A stretch of DNA of 64,000 nt from Rhizomys pruinosus. Its lineage: Eukaryota; Chordata; Mammalia; Rodentia; Spalacidae. Shown here piece after piece: positions 22,721 through 34,177 of this stretch. Where the stretch lies: contig VZQC01011955.1 in NCBI GenBank assembly GCA_009823505.1, positions 2,231,943 to 2,295,942 on the forward strand. Direction: 5' to 3'. The notes beneath the pieces are model-generated. The model was not told the origin of the DNA. It was given only the letters and a program-made list of their open reading frames with translations, and ran no database searches. The translations under genes were made by a program, and so were the position numbers. Position 1 is the stretch's first letter, and each line of letters opens with the position of its first letter.

Positions 22721-22934
22721 AAAAAAAAGTGGAGCTGGCAAAATGGCTCAGTAGCTGAGAGCACTGGCTGCTCTTGCGGAGGATCTGGGTTCAGTTCCCA
22801 GTATCCACATGGTGGCTAACAACTGTGCATAACTCAGTTCTAGGCCACCTTCTAGGTTGGGCGGGCAGTGCACAAAATGGGTGCACTTATATGCAGACAA
22901 ATCACTCACACATTTTTAAAAGTGTTTCAAGAAC

Positions 22935-23090
22935 CACGGGGCATGGTGGCCCATGCCTTTAATCCTAGCACTCGGGAGGCAGAGGCAGGTGGATCATTGT
23001 GAGTTCAAGGCCAGCCTGGTCTACAGAGTGAGTTCCAGGGCAGCTGGGGCTACAGGGAGACCCTGTCTCAAAAAGAAAAAAAAAAAAAAA
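22935..23090 (+). mobile_element. B1 SINE
   Basis: cacggggcatggtggcccat through agaccctgtctcaaaaag and an A-tail. The preceding B2 (22731-22920) shares the flanking word gtgtttcaagaac, which also follows the B1, so the B1 inserted there with a target-site duplication. Confidence 0.9.
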
Positions 23091-23139
23091 AAAAGTGTTT
23101 CAAGAACCTGCCTATATTCCTGATGGGCACTTATGTCTT

Positions 23140-23545
23140 CTTCCCTCCTGGAGTGATGGGGGAGGGGGGAGGCTCAAGAAACTCAAGAAAGCTGTAAGAA
23201 CTCACAAGAAGGTTACAAGAATCACAAGGCAGGGGCAGAAAGTTATGTAGGCAGCAAACCGATCGCTGGGGTAGGGAGAGAGACTCTTCTGTGACGTCAC
23301 TACCTGTAAGCAGTTCAGGGAGCTCCTAGGACACAGTTTTCAGGTGTTGTCACATGTGATGGGTGGGCTTCACAGTGATGCAGCTGAGTCACCCTCCTTC
23401 TTGTAAATAGCTCTGTATCTATACCCTGTTAGGAACCCTGGTAAACTCAGTGGTTCACCACCCTGGACTTGAATAGAATCTCCGCTTTGGTCTGTTGTTG
23501 ATGCCCCTATCTAGGGGAGTAGACAGCAGCTCTTATCTCCCCAGG
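23140..23545 (+). mobile_element. LTR-like segment (rodent ERV type), copy 1
   Basis: It contains a palindromic CRE (TGACGTCA, 23292-23299), tcaggtgttgtcacatgtga and tgtaaatagctctgtatcta, then a U5-like end (ctgtctgttgttgatgcc region). From memory this resembles rodent ERV LTRs of the RMER type, but I cannot verify the family, and the boundaries are approximate. The 128-codon open frame crossing it (23495-23881) has no protein-like features. Confidence 0.5.
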
Positions 23546-24290
23546 AAAAGTCACGTAACACTACCCTTACAGAATCAGCATACAAACACCTGTCCACCCA
23601 GAAGTCATTGGGGCCCAGGCTGGAATAGACAGAGCAACAATACAACCCACAGAGAGGGCCTCAGGCCCTTCCCCTCTCTTTCTATGTGCTCAGGGGCCTC
23701 CAGAGACTCTAACTCCTCAACAAGGAAGGGGAGATGGAAGCTTCTAGTGTGGACAAGTCAGTCTGTGCCCCGGCATTGGGAAAGGAAAGCCATGGAAAGA
23801 GCCTCCTATGGTCTTTTAGACATTTTTGACACGGCAAGGAACTTGGCAAAGTTCTGCCCTCCTCATGATAAAATTGAATAAAATTATTTCAAACAACCAT
23901 TTCAATTTCCTGAACATTGACCACATACATGATACAAATTAAGCATTTATTTAAGAAAAACATTACAGTTTGGGTAAGAACCATGAGTCTGTCCTTTTAG
24001 CCTGAGAAAATTTCCTCTTCAGCTACCCTAGATGGGTGAGATAATTCAGTCAAGGCTGGGTAAGTTTGTAAAACTAGGAACATAGTGTCTAGAAGGGGGG
24101 GATGTAATTAGAAGTTGGACCAGAAAACCCCCTTTGGCCAAGGAGAAGGCTCAGTTGGGAATGGCAACATTTAGATACCTGTGTTACATCAGTGGTCAGG
24201 TAAACAGTTGACGAGGTTGGTTTCTGAGAGGCTGGCAGGGAAACCCAAGTAATGAGCTAGCCATAGTGTGAACTCAAGCATAGATGCAGA
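23546..24290. other. Low-copy stretch inside the duplicated unit
   Basis: No recognised repeat or exon. It is repeated almost exactly at about 27536-28280. Confidence 0.6.

Positions 24291-24292
<2 letters not shown>

Positions 24293-24333
<41 letters not shown>
24293..24333. repeat. (CA)n microsatellite, copy 1
   Basis: About 20 CA units. The duplicate at 28282-28312 is shorter and interrupted. Confidence 0.95.
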
Positions 24334-24335
<2 letters not shown>

Positions 24336-24711
24336 TAATAAATCTTTAGCTGGGAGTGTTGGCACATGCCTTTGATCCCAGCACTCAGGAGGCAGAGGCA
24401 GGTGGAACTCTGTGACTATAAGGCCAGCCTGATCTACATGGTGAGTTCAAGGCAAGTCAGGGTTGCATGATGAGACCCTGTCTCAAAACAAAACAAACAC
24501 GCAAAGAAACATTGAAAAAGAAGAGAGATGGAAAGGAAACTATTTGAAGAAAAAAAAATAAAGTAAAACTTCCCCAATTTGATTAAAACATTAATCTATC
24601 AATCCAAGGAACTCACTGATCTCCAAAAAGGATAAGCACACAGACTCCCACCTGAACATAAAAGATAAAGAGAAAATGTTAAAGGTTCAGGAAGAAAATG
24701 ATATGGCAGGG

Positions 24712-24910
24712 CTGAAGAGATGGCTCAGCAGTTAAGAGCACCGACTGCTCTTGCAGAAGACCCAGGTTCGATTCCCAGCACTCACACGGTGGCTAAGAAC
24801 TGTCTTTGACTCCAGTTCCAGGGGAATCTGACGCCCTCTTCTGACCTCCACAGCATTGCACGAAACCTACATGCAGACAGTACCCTCATACACATAAAAA
24901 ATAAATAATT
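24712..24910 (+). mobile_element. B2/B3-type SINE
   Basis: gggctgaagagatggctcag through taccctcatacacataaaaa, flanked by gatatggca and gatatggca, a target-site duplication. The noisy duplicate is at about 28685-28875. Confidence 0.9.
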
Positions 24911-25094
24911 AAAAAAGTGATATGGCACCTACTGAGAGCAGGAAGCAGAAGATAGAAGGAGCACGTACTTAAGAGTGTTGAAGAGAGAAAAAGCACAAGC
25001 CACAATTCTGTTTCTGACAAAACTATCCTTCTGAAATGAAAGATGCTTGTCACCAAGCCTGACCTCCTGAATTTGATCTCTAGAACCCACATGA

Positions 25095-25097
25095 TGA

Positions 25098-25156
<59 letters not shown>

Positions 25157-25157
25157 G
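25095..25157. repeat. (GAAA)n microsatellite, copy 1
   Basis: About 15 uninterrupted gaaa units. In the duplicate (about 29067-29127) the run is interrupted by extra and missing A bases. Confidence 0.95.
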
Positions 25158-25792
25158 CATGCTGGCATGGTGGTGCATGCCTTTCATCCCAGAACTCAAG
25201 AGGCAGAGGCAGGCAGATCTCTGTGAGTTCAAAGCCAGCCTGGTCTATATAATGAGTTCCAGGACAGCTGGGGCTACCGGAAGACCCTGTTTCAAAAGAA
25301 AAAAAAGAGAGAGAGAGAAAAGAAAAGAAGAAAGACAAAACTTCTGAAAGTTGTCTTCTGATCTCCATATGGATGCAGTGGTATGAATGTGACTACACAT
25401 ACCCTCCTCCAAACACGCAAACAAAAGCTAGGAATCCTGCCTCCCAAGGAATGCTGGGTCACAGCCCCCACCACCCAGAAATCAGGCCACACTCCCTGAG
25501 CCCATCAAGCTTCTGCTGTGGAGGTTAGAACACACATACCTTTAAGTGAAGAGACAGCAAGCCCAGCCCCTCCCCATTATTAGCTGCACCATAGGTTATG
25601 GTCCCATCTAGTACCTGGCTCTGTGCTGAGCCAGTAGATTAAGACAGGGTAAATCACATGGTGTGGAACTTCCCAGAATATGTTCTTTGTTTGGGGGATC
25701 TGAAAGCTTTCCTTCTGGATCCCATCATACCATTCCTGGCAGCTCTCTCCTATTCTCTCACGTTAAACTGTCTCATAATAAAGCTCCTCTCT

Positions 25793-26113
25793 GAACTCCA
25801 GATGGATCAAAGACCTCAACATGAAACCCCAAACTCTGAAGGTGATAGAAGAAAAAGTTGGCAGCAGACTACAAGACATAGGCGTAGGAAAAGACTTCCT
25901 AAATCAGACAGCAGCTGCACAAGAATTAAGGTCGACAATTGACAAATGGGACCTCATTAAACTCAAAAGCTTCTGTACATCAAAAGAAACAATCAAGGAA
26001 GTGAAGAGAAATCCCACAGAGTGGGAGGAAACCTTCACTGCAGATACATCTGACAAAGCATTGATTTCCAGAATATATAAACTACTCAAAAAACAAAGAA
26101 AAAAGAAAACAAA
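25793..26113 (+). mobile_element. 5'-truncated L1 ORF2 fragment, copy 1
   Basis: It begins gaactccagatggatcaaag straight after the target word aataaagctcctctct (25777-25792) and encodes an open L1 ORF2 C-terminal stretch (for example [17 protein letters not shown] and [14 protein letters not shown]). It stops at the duplication junction, without an L1 3' end or a right-hand target-site duplication. Confidence 0.92.
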
Positions 26114-29100
26114 TGGGATTAAAAGCTGTGCCACCAAGCGGGCAACTTCTGAGTCTTAAACCTAGATCAGATGACCCCAGAAGCAAAGTCCTTAACAACT
26201 TATGGATAAGAATGAAAGATGAGACAAAACCAAATTTTCCACATCAAAAGTACTGGCAGTGAGGGCTAGAGAGATGGCTCAACAGTGAAGCACAGGAGGG
26301 GGGTGCAGGGGAGGGCTCTTGCAGAGGACCTTGCTTAGTTTGAAGTATTTGCATGATAGCTCACAGCCATTTGATGCCCTCTTTTAGCCTCTGAGGAAAC
26401 ATGAGCTCACACATGATTGGTATTATACACACCATATGTTGTAGGCAAACATTCATACACATAAATGAAAGAAATAAATAGATATTGGAGCAGTGGACAG
26501 CTTCACCCCCGCTCCCCATTCCACCAAATATGGAATGAGGATATAGCCAGTTGAGAAAGAGCTGCCTACATGCACGAAGCCTGGACTCAATCCCTAGCAC
26601 TGCTTACATTAGGCCTGATGGTACATGAGTGTCATCCCAGCATTCTGAAGGGAGAGGCAGGAAGTCAGGAAGTCACAGTCAGCCCTCAGTATGACAATGA
26701 GTTCAAGACCGTGTCCAAAAAAAAAAAGGGAGGGAAAAAAAAAAAACCTCCATGAGCTAATGCATTCTTGTCTTGAGGAGGTCTGGGTTCAGTTCCCAGT
26801 ACCCACATGGTGGCTAACAACTGTGGCAAACCAGTTCTAGGCCACCTTCTAGGTTGGGCGGGCCATGCACAAAATGGGTGCACTTATATGCAGACAAATC
26901 ACTCACACATTTTTAAAAGTGTTTCAAGAACCACGGGGCAGGTGGCCCATGCCTTTAATCCTAGCACTCGGGAGGCAGAGGCAGGTGGATCATTGTGAGT
27001 TCAAGGCCAGCCTGGTCTACAGAGTGATTCCAGGACAGCTGGGGCTACAGGGAGGACCCTGTCTCAAAAGACAAAAAAAAAAAAAAAAAGTGTTTCAAGA
27101 AACCTCCATATTCCTGATGGCACTTATGTCTCTTCCCTCCTGGTTGATGGGGGAGGGGGGAGGCCAAGAAACTCAAGAAAGCTGTAAGAACTCACAAGAA
27201 GGTTACAAGAATCACAAGGCAGGGGCAGAAAGTTATGTAGGCAGCAAACCGATCGCTGGGGTAGGGAGAGAGACTCTTCTGTGACGTCACTACCTGTAAG
27301 CAGTTCAGGGAGCTCCTAGGACACAGTTTTCAGGTGTTGTCACATGTGATGGGTGGGCTTCACAGTGATGCAGCTGAGTCACCCTCCTTCTTGTAAATAG
27401 CTCTGTATCTATACCCTGTTAGGAACCCTGGTAAACTCAGTGGTTCACCACCCTGGACTTGAATAGAATCTCCGCTTTGGTCTGTTGTTGATGCCCCTAT
27501 CTAGGGGAGTAGACAGCAGCTCTTATCTCCCCAGGAAAAGTCACGTAACACTACCCTTACAGAATCAGCATACAAACACCTGTCCACCCAGAAGTCATTG
27601 GGGCCCAGGCTGGAATAGACAGAGCAACAATACAACCCACAGAGAGGGCCTCAGGCCCTTCCCCTCTCTTTCTATGTGCTCAGGGGCCTCCAGAGACTCT
27701 AACTCCTCAACAAGGAAGGGGAGATGGAAGCTTCTAGTGTGGACAAGTCAGTCTGTGCCCGGCATTGGGAAAGAAAGCCATGGAAAGAGCCTCCTATGGT
27801 CTTTTAGACATTTTTGACACGGCAAGGAACTTGGCAAAGTTCTGCCCTCCTCATGATAAAATTGAATAAAATTATTTCAAAACAACCATTTCAATTTCCT
27901 GAACATTGACCACATACATGATACAAATTAAGCATTTATTTAAGAAAAACATTACAGTTTGGGTAAGAACCATGAGTCTGTCCTTTTAGCCTGAGAAAAT
28001 TTCCTCTTCAGCTACCCTAGATGGGTGAGATAATTCAGTCAAGGCTGGGTAAGTTTGTAAAACTAGGAACATAGTGTCTAGAAGGGGGGGATGTAATTAG
28101 AAGTTGGACCAGAAAACCCCCTTTGGCCAAGGAGAAGGCTCAGTTGGGAATGGCAACATTTAGATACCTGTGTTACATCAGTGGTCAGGTAAACAGTTGA
28201 CGAGGTTGGTTTCTGAGAGGCTGGCAGGGAAACCCAAGTAATGAGCTAGCCATAGTGTGAACTCAAGCATAGATGCAGAGGACACACACACACACACACA
28301 CACACACACCACACCACCACAATAATAAATCTTGTAGCTGGGAGTGTTGGCACATGCCTTTGATCCCAGACACGCAGAGGCAGAGGCAGTGGAACCTGTG
28401 ACTATAAGGCAACCTGATCTACATGGTGAGTTCAAGGCAAGTCGATGGGTGCATATGAGACCCTGTCCTCAAAAAAACAAACACGCAAAAAACATTGAAA
28501 AAGAGAAGAGGAAAGGAAAACATTTGAAGAAAAAAAAATAAAGTAAACTTCCCCAATTGATTAAAACATTAATCCTATCAATCCAAGGAACTCACTGACT
28601 CCAAAAAGGATAAGCACACAGACTCCCACCTGAAAATAAAGATAAAGAGAAAATGTTAAAGGTTCAGGAAGAAAATGATATGGCAGGGCTGAGAGATGGT
28701 AAGCAGTTAAGGCACCGACTGCTTTTGCAGAGACCCAGGTTCGATTCCCAGCACTCACACGTGGCTAAGAACTGTCTTGACTCCAGTTCCAGGGAATCTG
28801 ACGCCCTCTTCTGACCCCACAGCATTCACTTGCACAAACCACAGCAAACAGTACACTCATACACATAAAAAATAAATAATTAAAATGGATATGGCACCTA
28901 CTGAGAGCAGGAAGCAGAAGATAGAAGGAGCACGTACTTAAGAGTGTTGAAGAGAGAAAAAGCACAAGCCACAATTCTGTTTCTGACAAAACTATCCTTC
29001 TGAAATGAAAGATGCTTGTCACCAAGCCTGACCTCCTGAATTTGATCTCTAGAACCCACATGATGAAGAAAGAAAGAAAAAGAAGAAAGAAAGAAAGAAA

Positions 29101-30059
29101 GAAAGAAAAAGAAAGAAAGAAAGAAAGGCATGCTGCATGGTGGTGCACCCACACCAAAAAAACCAGAGGCAGGCAGGATCTCGTGAGTTCAAAGCCACCT
29201 GGTCTATATAATGAGTTCCAGGACAGCTGGGGCTACCGGAAGACCCGTTTTCAAAAGAAAAAAAAGAGAGATGAGAGAAAAGAAAAGAAAAAGACAAACT
29301 TCTGAAAGTTGTCTTCTGATCTCCATATGGATGCAGTGGTATGAATGTGACTACACATACCCTCCTCCAAACACGCAAACAAAAGCTAGGAATCCTACCT
29401 CTCAAAGAATTCTGGGTCACAGCCCCCACGCCAGAAGAAATCAGGCCACACTCCCTGAGCCCATCAAGCTTCTGCTGTGGAGGTTAGAACACACATACCT
29501 TTAAGTGAAGAGACAGCAAGCCCAGCCCCTCCCCATTATTAGCTGCACCATAGGTTATGGTCCCATCTAGTACCTGGCTCTGTGCTGAGCCAGTAGATTA
29601 AGACAGGGTAAATCACATGGTGTGGAACTTCCCAGAATATGTTCTTTGTTTGGGGGATCTGAAAGCTTTCCTTCTGGATCCCATCATACCATTCCTGGCA
29701 GCTCTCTCCTATTCTCTCACGTTAAACTGTCTCATAATAAAGCTCCTCTCTGAACTCCAGATGGATCAAAGACCTCAATGAAACCCAAACTCTGAGTGGA
29801 TAGAGAAAAAGTTGGCAGCAGACTACAACATAGGCGTAGAGAAAAGACTTCCTAAATCAGACAGCAGCGCACAAAATTAAGGTCAACAATTGACAAATGG
29901 GACCTCATTAAACTCAAAAGCTTTCGTACATCAAAGAACAATCAAGGAATAAGAGAAAACCCACGAGTGGGAGGAAACCTTTACGCAGATCATCTGACAA
30001 AGCATTGATTTCCCAGCATATATAAACCTACTCAAAAAACAAAGAAAAAAGAAAACAAT
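26114..30059. repeat. Tandem duplication of about 4 kb, copy 2 (indel-rich)
   Basis: The same element order as copy 1, offset by 3990 bp in the middle. About 27140-28280 and 29300-29770 are almost identical to copy 1. About 26120-27130, 28290-29180 and 29770-30059 carry many one- to few-base deletions and some insertions. The net length is about 60 bp shorter. Unlike copy 1, the L1 at its right end continues to a normal 3' end (to 30970). See findings for the assembly interpretation. Confidence 0.9.
27125..27535 (+). mobile_element. LTR-like segment, copy 2
   Basis: Duplicate of the segment at 23140-23545 at an offset of 3990 bp. The CRE TGACGTCA is at 27282-27289. The long open frame present in copy 1 is broken in copy 2 by single-base deletions near 27760-27775, which argues against coding. 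Confidence 0.5.
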
Positions 30060-30986
30060 GAACCACTCAATAGATGGAGCAAAGAACTGAACAGAGACTT
30101 CACAATGAGGACTTATAGATGTCTGTGAAACACCTTAAGAAGTGTTCAACCTCACTAATCATTAAGGAAAGGCAATCAAAACCACTTTAAGATATCATCT
30201 TACTCCAATAAGACTGGCTAGGATCAAAAAACAAATTATACTAGTGCTTGAGAGGTTGTGGGGAAAGGGGAACACTCATCCACTGCTGGTGGGAATGTAA
30301 ACTCGTACAGCCCTATGGAAAGCAGTGTGGAAAACCCTTGGAAGACTTGGAATGAGCCACACCTGACCAGCATACACCCTGGCATGTACCTCTAAGACTC
30401 AACCCACTGCAGAGATACATTGCATGGCCATGTTTATTTTTCAGCTCTCTTCACAAATAGCAAGGGCTGGAACCAACCCAAATGCCTCCTCAATGATAAG
30501 TGGATAGAGAAAATGTAATATCATACAAATGGAGTTTATGCAGCAAGTAAAGAAAGATGACATCACCAGTCTTGCAGGAAAAATGGCTGGAGCTAGAGGA
30601 ATCACGCTGAGTGAAGTAACATAGTCCCAGAAAAACAATGACGATGTATCCCCTCATCTGTGGATGCTGGTGCCAATTACCTAGTTGTAAGTTTTCTTTG
30701 TAGGGCCCCCTGAGCTTTGTCCAAAGCAGTTGGGCGTGATGCATATTGGAAACAACAACAACAACACAACAACAGAAAGGACTGCTCAAAAACTGACTGA
30801 AACATGAACTCTCTGCTCAAACAGTCAAACTTCCTCATGAGAATATTGAGAAAGACTGGAGAGAGATGAAAAGCATGTTTGGCAGAATGCATGATCTGCG
30901 GGCAGGGTGGGGGAATGGGCGGGATCAAGGGTCTAGATTTGTTAAAAAAAATAAAAATAAATTTTAGTAAAATAAAGCTCCTCTCT
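29736..30986 (+). mobile_element. 5'-truncated L1 insertion with 16-bp target-site duplication
   Basis: The L1 body is 29752-30970: the ORF2 3' part, the 3' UTR (aaaagcatgtttggcagaat through gggtctagatttgtt) and an A-rich end. Exact direct repeats aataaagctcctctct flank it at 29736-29751 and 30971-30986. The frame is broken many times by small indels up to about 30660. Confidence 0.93.
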
Positions 30987-31260
30987 AGGTTTTCGAAGGA
31001 AAGGCTCTCTGCCTTGAAGGCCCCTCATGCTATCTCTGGGGTGATACTGTGTATCTCTTAATGTTCTCCCACCTCATGCCCTGGCCTTTTCCCTTCCCCT
31101 GTGGTCAGGAGGTTCTCTCCTAATAAAGCTCTTTCTGAAGGGTAATTTTGTGTCACCTCCTTTCCTAAACCAACCAACCTACCTTGCTGACTGATTTATA
31201 ACAAGAATCAGTGAAGGAACACATTCACTCCAGAAGGAAATGCTTTAGTTGATTTGGGAC

Positions 31261-31294
31261 TCAGAACACACACATATATATATATAATATATAG

Positions 31295-31325
<31 letters not shown>

Positions 31326-31333
31326 TTTTTTTT
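31261..31333. repeat. TA-rich microsatellite followed by poly-T
   Basis: An AC/AT/TA mixed run from 31268 passes into about 30 T at the head of an antisense B1 (about 31334-31475). Confidence 0.85.
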
Positions 31334-31815
31334 CTTTTTGAGACAGGGTCCCCTCATAGCCCCAGCTGGCCTGGAATTCACTCTGTAGACCAGGCTGGGC
31401 TTTGAACTGACAGAGATCCACCTGCCTCTGCCTCCCAAGTGCTGGATTAAAGTTGGTGCCACCACGCCAGCCTAAAGATGGTTCTTAGCCACCATGTGGG
31501 TGCTGGGAACGAACCCAAGTCCTCTGCAAGAGCAGTCGGCACTCTTTCCCTCTCTCTAGCCCCAAGAACAATAGTATTTTTAATTTATTTAGTTTTGTAT
31601 GTATATGAGTGTACTGTCTGCATGTAGGTCTGTGCACCCGAGTCGTGCAATGCCGCGGAGGTCAGAAGAGGGACTCGGATTCCCCTGAAACTGGAGTTCT
31701 CCTGGAATTGAGTTACAGACAGTTTCTTAACCCGCCATATGGTGCTGGGGGATCGAACCGGGTCCTCTGCAAGAGCAGTCGGTGCGTCTTAACTGCTAGG
31801 CCATCTCTCCAGCAC
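31334..31815 (-). mobile_element. Antisense B1, B2 fragment and B2
   Basis: A B1 (31334-31475), a B2 5' fragment (about 31477-31563) and a full B2 with the internal duplication (about 31595-31815) follow each other, all antisense. Several single-base gaps relative to the other copies (for example aaccgggtcctctg) suggest either age or read error. Confidence 0.82.
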
Positions 31816-32408
31816 AAATTTTATTTTTGTATGTGTATGAATATACTGTCTGCATGCAAGTTTGTGCACCCGTGTCGTGCAATGCCGCGGAGGTCAGAAG
31901 AGGGTGTCGGATTCCCCTGTGTGCTGGATAGCTTTGGTGTCAACTTGACACACCTGGGTTGAGGGAGCCTCGGTTGGGGAATTGGCTCCATTGGATTGGC
32001 CTGTGGCCACATCTGTGGTGTATTGTCTTGATTGTTGAGCAGTGACAGTATAAGAAGGCAGGCTGGGCATGAGCCAGAGAGCAAGCCAGTAGAGAGCAAG
32101 CCAGCATTCCTCCATGGCCTGTGCTTCAGTTCCTGCCTCCAGGTTCCTGCCCTGAGTTCCTGCCTTGTGCTGAGTGATGAACTGTGAACCAGGAGATGTA
32201 AGCTGAATAAACCCTTTCCTCCCCAAGTTGGTGTCAGAGTGTTTTGTCGCAGCAATGGAAAGACAAACTACGACACCCTGGAACTGGAGTTCTCCTAGAA
32301 TTGGAGTTACAGACGGTTCTCAGCTGCCATGTGGGTGCTGGGGATCGAACCCGGGTCCTCTGCAAGAGCAGTCGGTGCTCTTAACCACTAGGCTATCCCT
32401 CCAGCCCC
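31816..32408 (-). mobile_element. Young B2 SINE split by a solo LTR
   Basis: The antisense B2 runs 31816-31919 and resumes at 32276 or 32281 through 32408. Removing the insert and one ccctg copy rejoins the B2 exactly within its tcccctggaactgg block. It has the internal duplication of the young subfamily. Confidence 0.93.
31920..32275 (+). mobile_element. Solo LTR (356 bp) with 5-bp target-site duplication
   Basis: The element begins TGTGCTGGATAGC and ends CTACGACA, so it has TG...CA termini. It is flanked by exact ccctg repeats at 31915-31919 and 32276-32280. It contains an AATAAA signal (about 32204, gctgaataaaccctttcctc) near the expected R/U5 position. The 5-bp duplication and short length fit the ERVL/MaLR class. 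From memory this sequence is a common rodent repeat, but I do not assign a family name. Confidence 0.85.
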
Positions 32409-32566
32409 CAGAACAATATTTTTTAAACATAAAAATGTATTCAGATGGGCCAGTGGGTGGAAATACTGTCAAGCCTGATGACCTGAGTTTTATCTCTGAG
32501 ACCCACAGGGTAGAAGGAGACTTTTGTAAGCTCTGATCTCCATGAGTGCTCTGTAACATAGATTGG

Positions 32567-32725
32567 AGCCGGGCCTGGTGGTGCACACCTTTAATCCCAG
32601 CACTCTGGAGGCAGAGGCAGGTGGATCTCTGTGGGTTTAAGGCCAGCCTGTTCTACATAGTGAGTTCCAGGACAGCTAGGACTACAAGGAGAACCTGTCT
32701 CAAAAAGACCAAAAAAAAAAAAAAA
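32567..32725 (+). mobile_element. B1 SINE
   Basis: agccgggcctggtggtgcac through gagaacctgtctcaaaaaga and an A-tail. A shorter B1 lies at about 32880-32990. Confidence 0.9.
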
Positions 32726-33149
32726 GGTAAAAATCATAACATTTCAATCTCTGTGAGGGGAGGCAGACAGAAACCCATTTCCTCAGGCCATGGACAAAAT
32801 GCAAACAAAAATAACCAACTCGAAAAAATCAGAGTTTGAACTTTTAAAAATTAAGCTTTTTTTGGTTAAAAAAAAGTGAGTTGGGCATGGTGGCTCACAC
32901 CTTTTGTCCCAGCACTCAGGAGGCAGAGGCAGGTTGATCTCTGTGAGCAAGTGCCAGTCAGCTGGGGCTACAGACAGACCCTATCTCAAAAAAAAAAAAG
33001 TGAAAGGAAAGCCAGTATTTGGGAGAAGCTATATACTGCAGACATCTGACAAGCAACTTATAACCAAGAATATACAAAGCCAAGGCTACAAGTCAATAAT
33101 TAAAAACAGGAACAATCCTTCCAACCAGAGCAGACTAGTATCTTTTGTT

Positions 33150-33345
33150 AGGATTTATTTATCTTTATTTTATGTGTGTATGTTTACCTGCATGTGAGAA
33201 TATGCACCATGTTCTTGCAGTGCTTGTGGAGGCCAGAAGAGGGCATCAGATCCCCTGGAACTGGAGTTACACCCCTATGTGGGTGCTAGAAACTGAACCC
33301 AGGTCCTCTGCAAGAGCAGCAAGTGCTCTTAACCAGCCCCAGATT
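33150..33345 (-). mobile_element. B2/B3-type SINE, old
   Basis: Antisense: ggatttatttatctttattt and tgtacctgcatgtgag-like 3' end through agtgctcttaaccagcccc. Confidence 0.82.
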
Positions 33346-34175
33346 AATGTGTTAAATAAGCACTTCATAAGGGAAAATATCCAACTGGCAAAAAGCAAAT
33401 AAAAAGATGAATTGTCATCAGAGAAATGCAAATGAAAATTCCAGCGAAAACCACAGCATTCACTCCACCTTTGGCTAAAGAATAAAAAGATGGGGAAAAC
33501 ACATGGCTGAGGATGTGGGGCTGCCGGGGAGGTGGCACCTGACAGGATGTGACAGGTCACCTTAGAAACTTTTGGCTGTGTCTACTGAAGGTAAACAGGC
33601 TTGCCCTGTGACCCTACGAAGGTCAAAGGCCTACACTGAGTCAACAGTTCTAGTCAGCCCTGCCCCCTCTGAATCTATAAACCCTTCATTAGGCCACCAA
33701 CCCAGCCCCTGCATGCTTTCCCTAAAGATTGTGATCTTTGCTGCAAGAGTCCTGTGTTCCTTCAGCTTTGTTCTGGGATTCTAAGTCCTTGGCAAGAATG
33801 GAATGGAGTCTTTTTGTGCAGTTTCAGCTTCCAGCAGCAGAGGGCACTCAGTGCTTAAAAATATGTGCAGTCTATCTGGATGGACAAGCTGAGTAAGCAG
33901 ACCTCTTTCCTTTTGTTCATAGAGCATACAGTGCATTTCTGTGAATGGACATCTCACATTCCCTGACTGATGTGGAAGTTCTTTCAGATGTGACACGTCA
34001 ATTCTAGTGTTTCTCTTGGTGGCTAACTGCTCTGAGAGATGAATTCCTGTCCCACTGAGCCCCTTGATGAAACCTCCTACACCTACTGTGGTATAGTTTG
34101 TGTCCCTCAAGATTTATGTGTTGGAAACTTAATCCTGAATAACAGTGTTGAGAGTAAACATTTAAGAAGGTATTT
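33346..34175. other. Low-copy stretch, possible LTR remnant
   Basis: No exon is recognised. About 33540-33790 has tataaacccttcatt and a terminal ttctgggattctaag that could be LTR-like, but this is weak. Confidence 0.35.
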
Positions 34176-34177
34176 GG

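Larger units (their letters stand above)
22105..26113. repeat. Tandem duplication of about 4 kb, copy 1
   Basis: The unit starts inside an antisense B1 (tgggattaaaagc) and ends inside L1 sequence (aaagaaaacaaa). It holds, in order, a B1 end, a B2 (22254-22470), a B4 (22525-22720), a B2 (22731-22920), a B1 (22935-23090), an LTR-like segment (about 23140-23545), low-copy DNA, a CA repeat, a B1 (24345-24490), a B2 (24712-24910), a GAAA repeat, a B1 (25158-25300), low-copy DNA and the 5' part of a truncated L1. The same order recurs from 26114. Confidence 0.93.

Noticed and set aside
23495..23881. 128-codon open frame, repeated at 27485
   Set aside because: It crosses an LTR-like end and low-copy DNA. 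It has no domain, no signal of selection, and is frameshifted in the second copy.
25821..26159. 112-codon open frame
   Set aside because: It is the C-terminal L1 ORF2 remnant of duplication copy 1 running across the junction into B1 sequence, not a gene.
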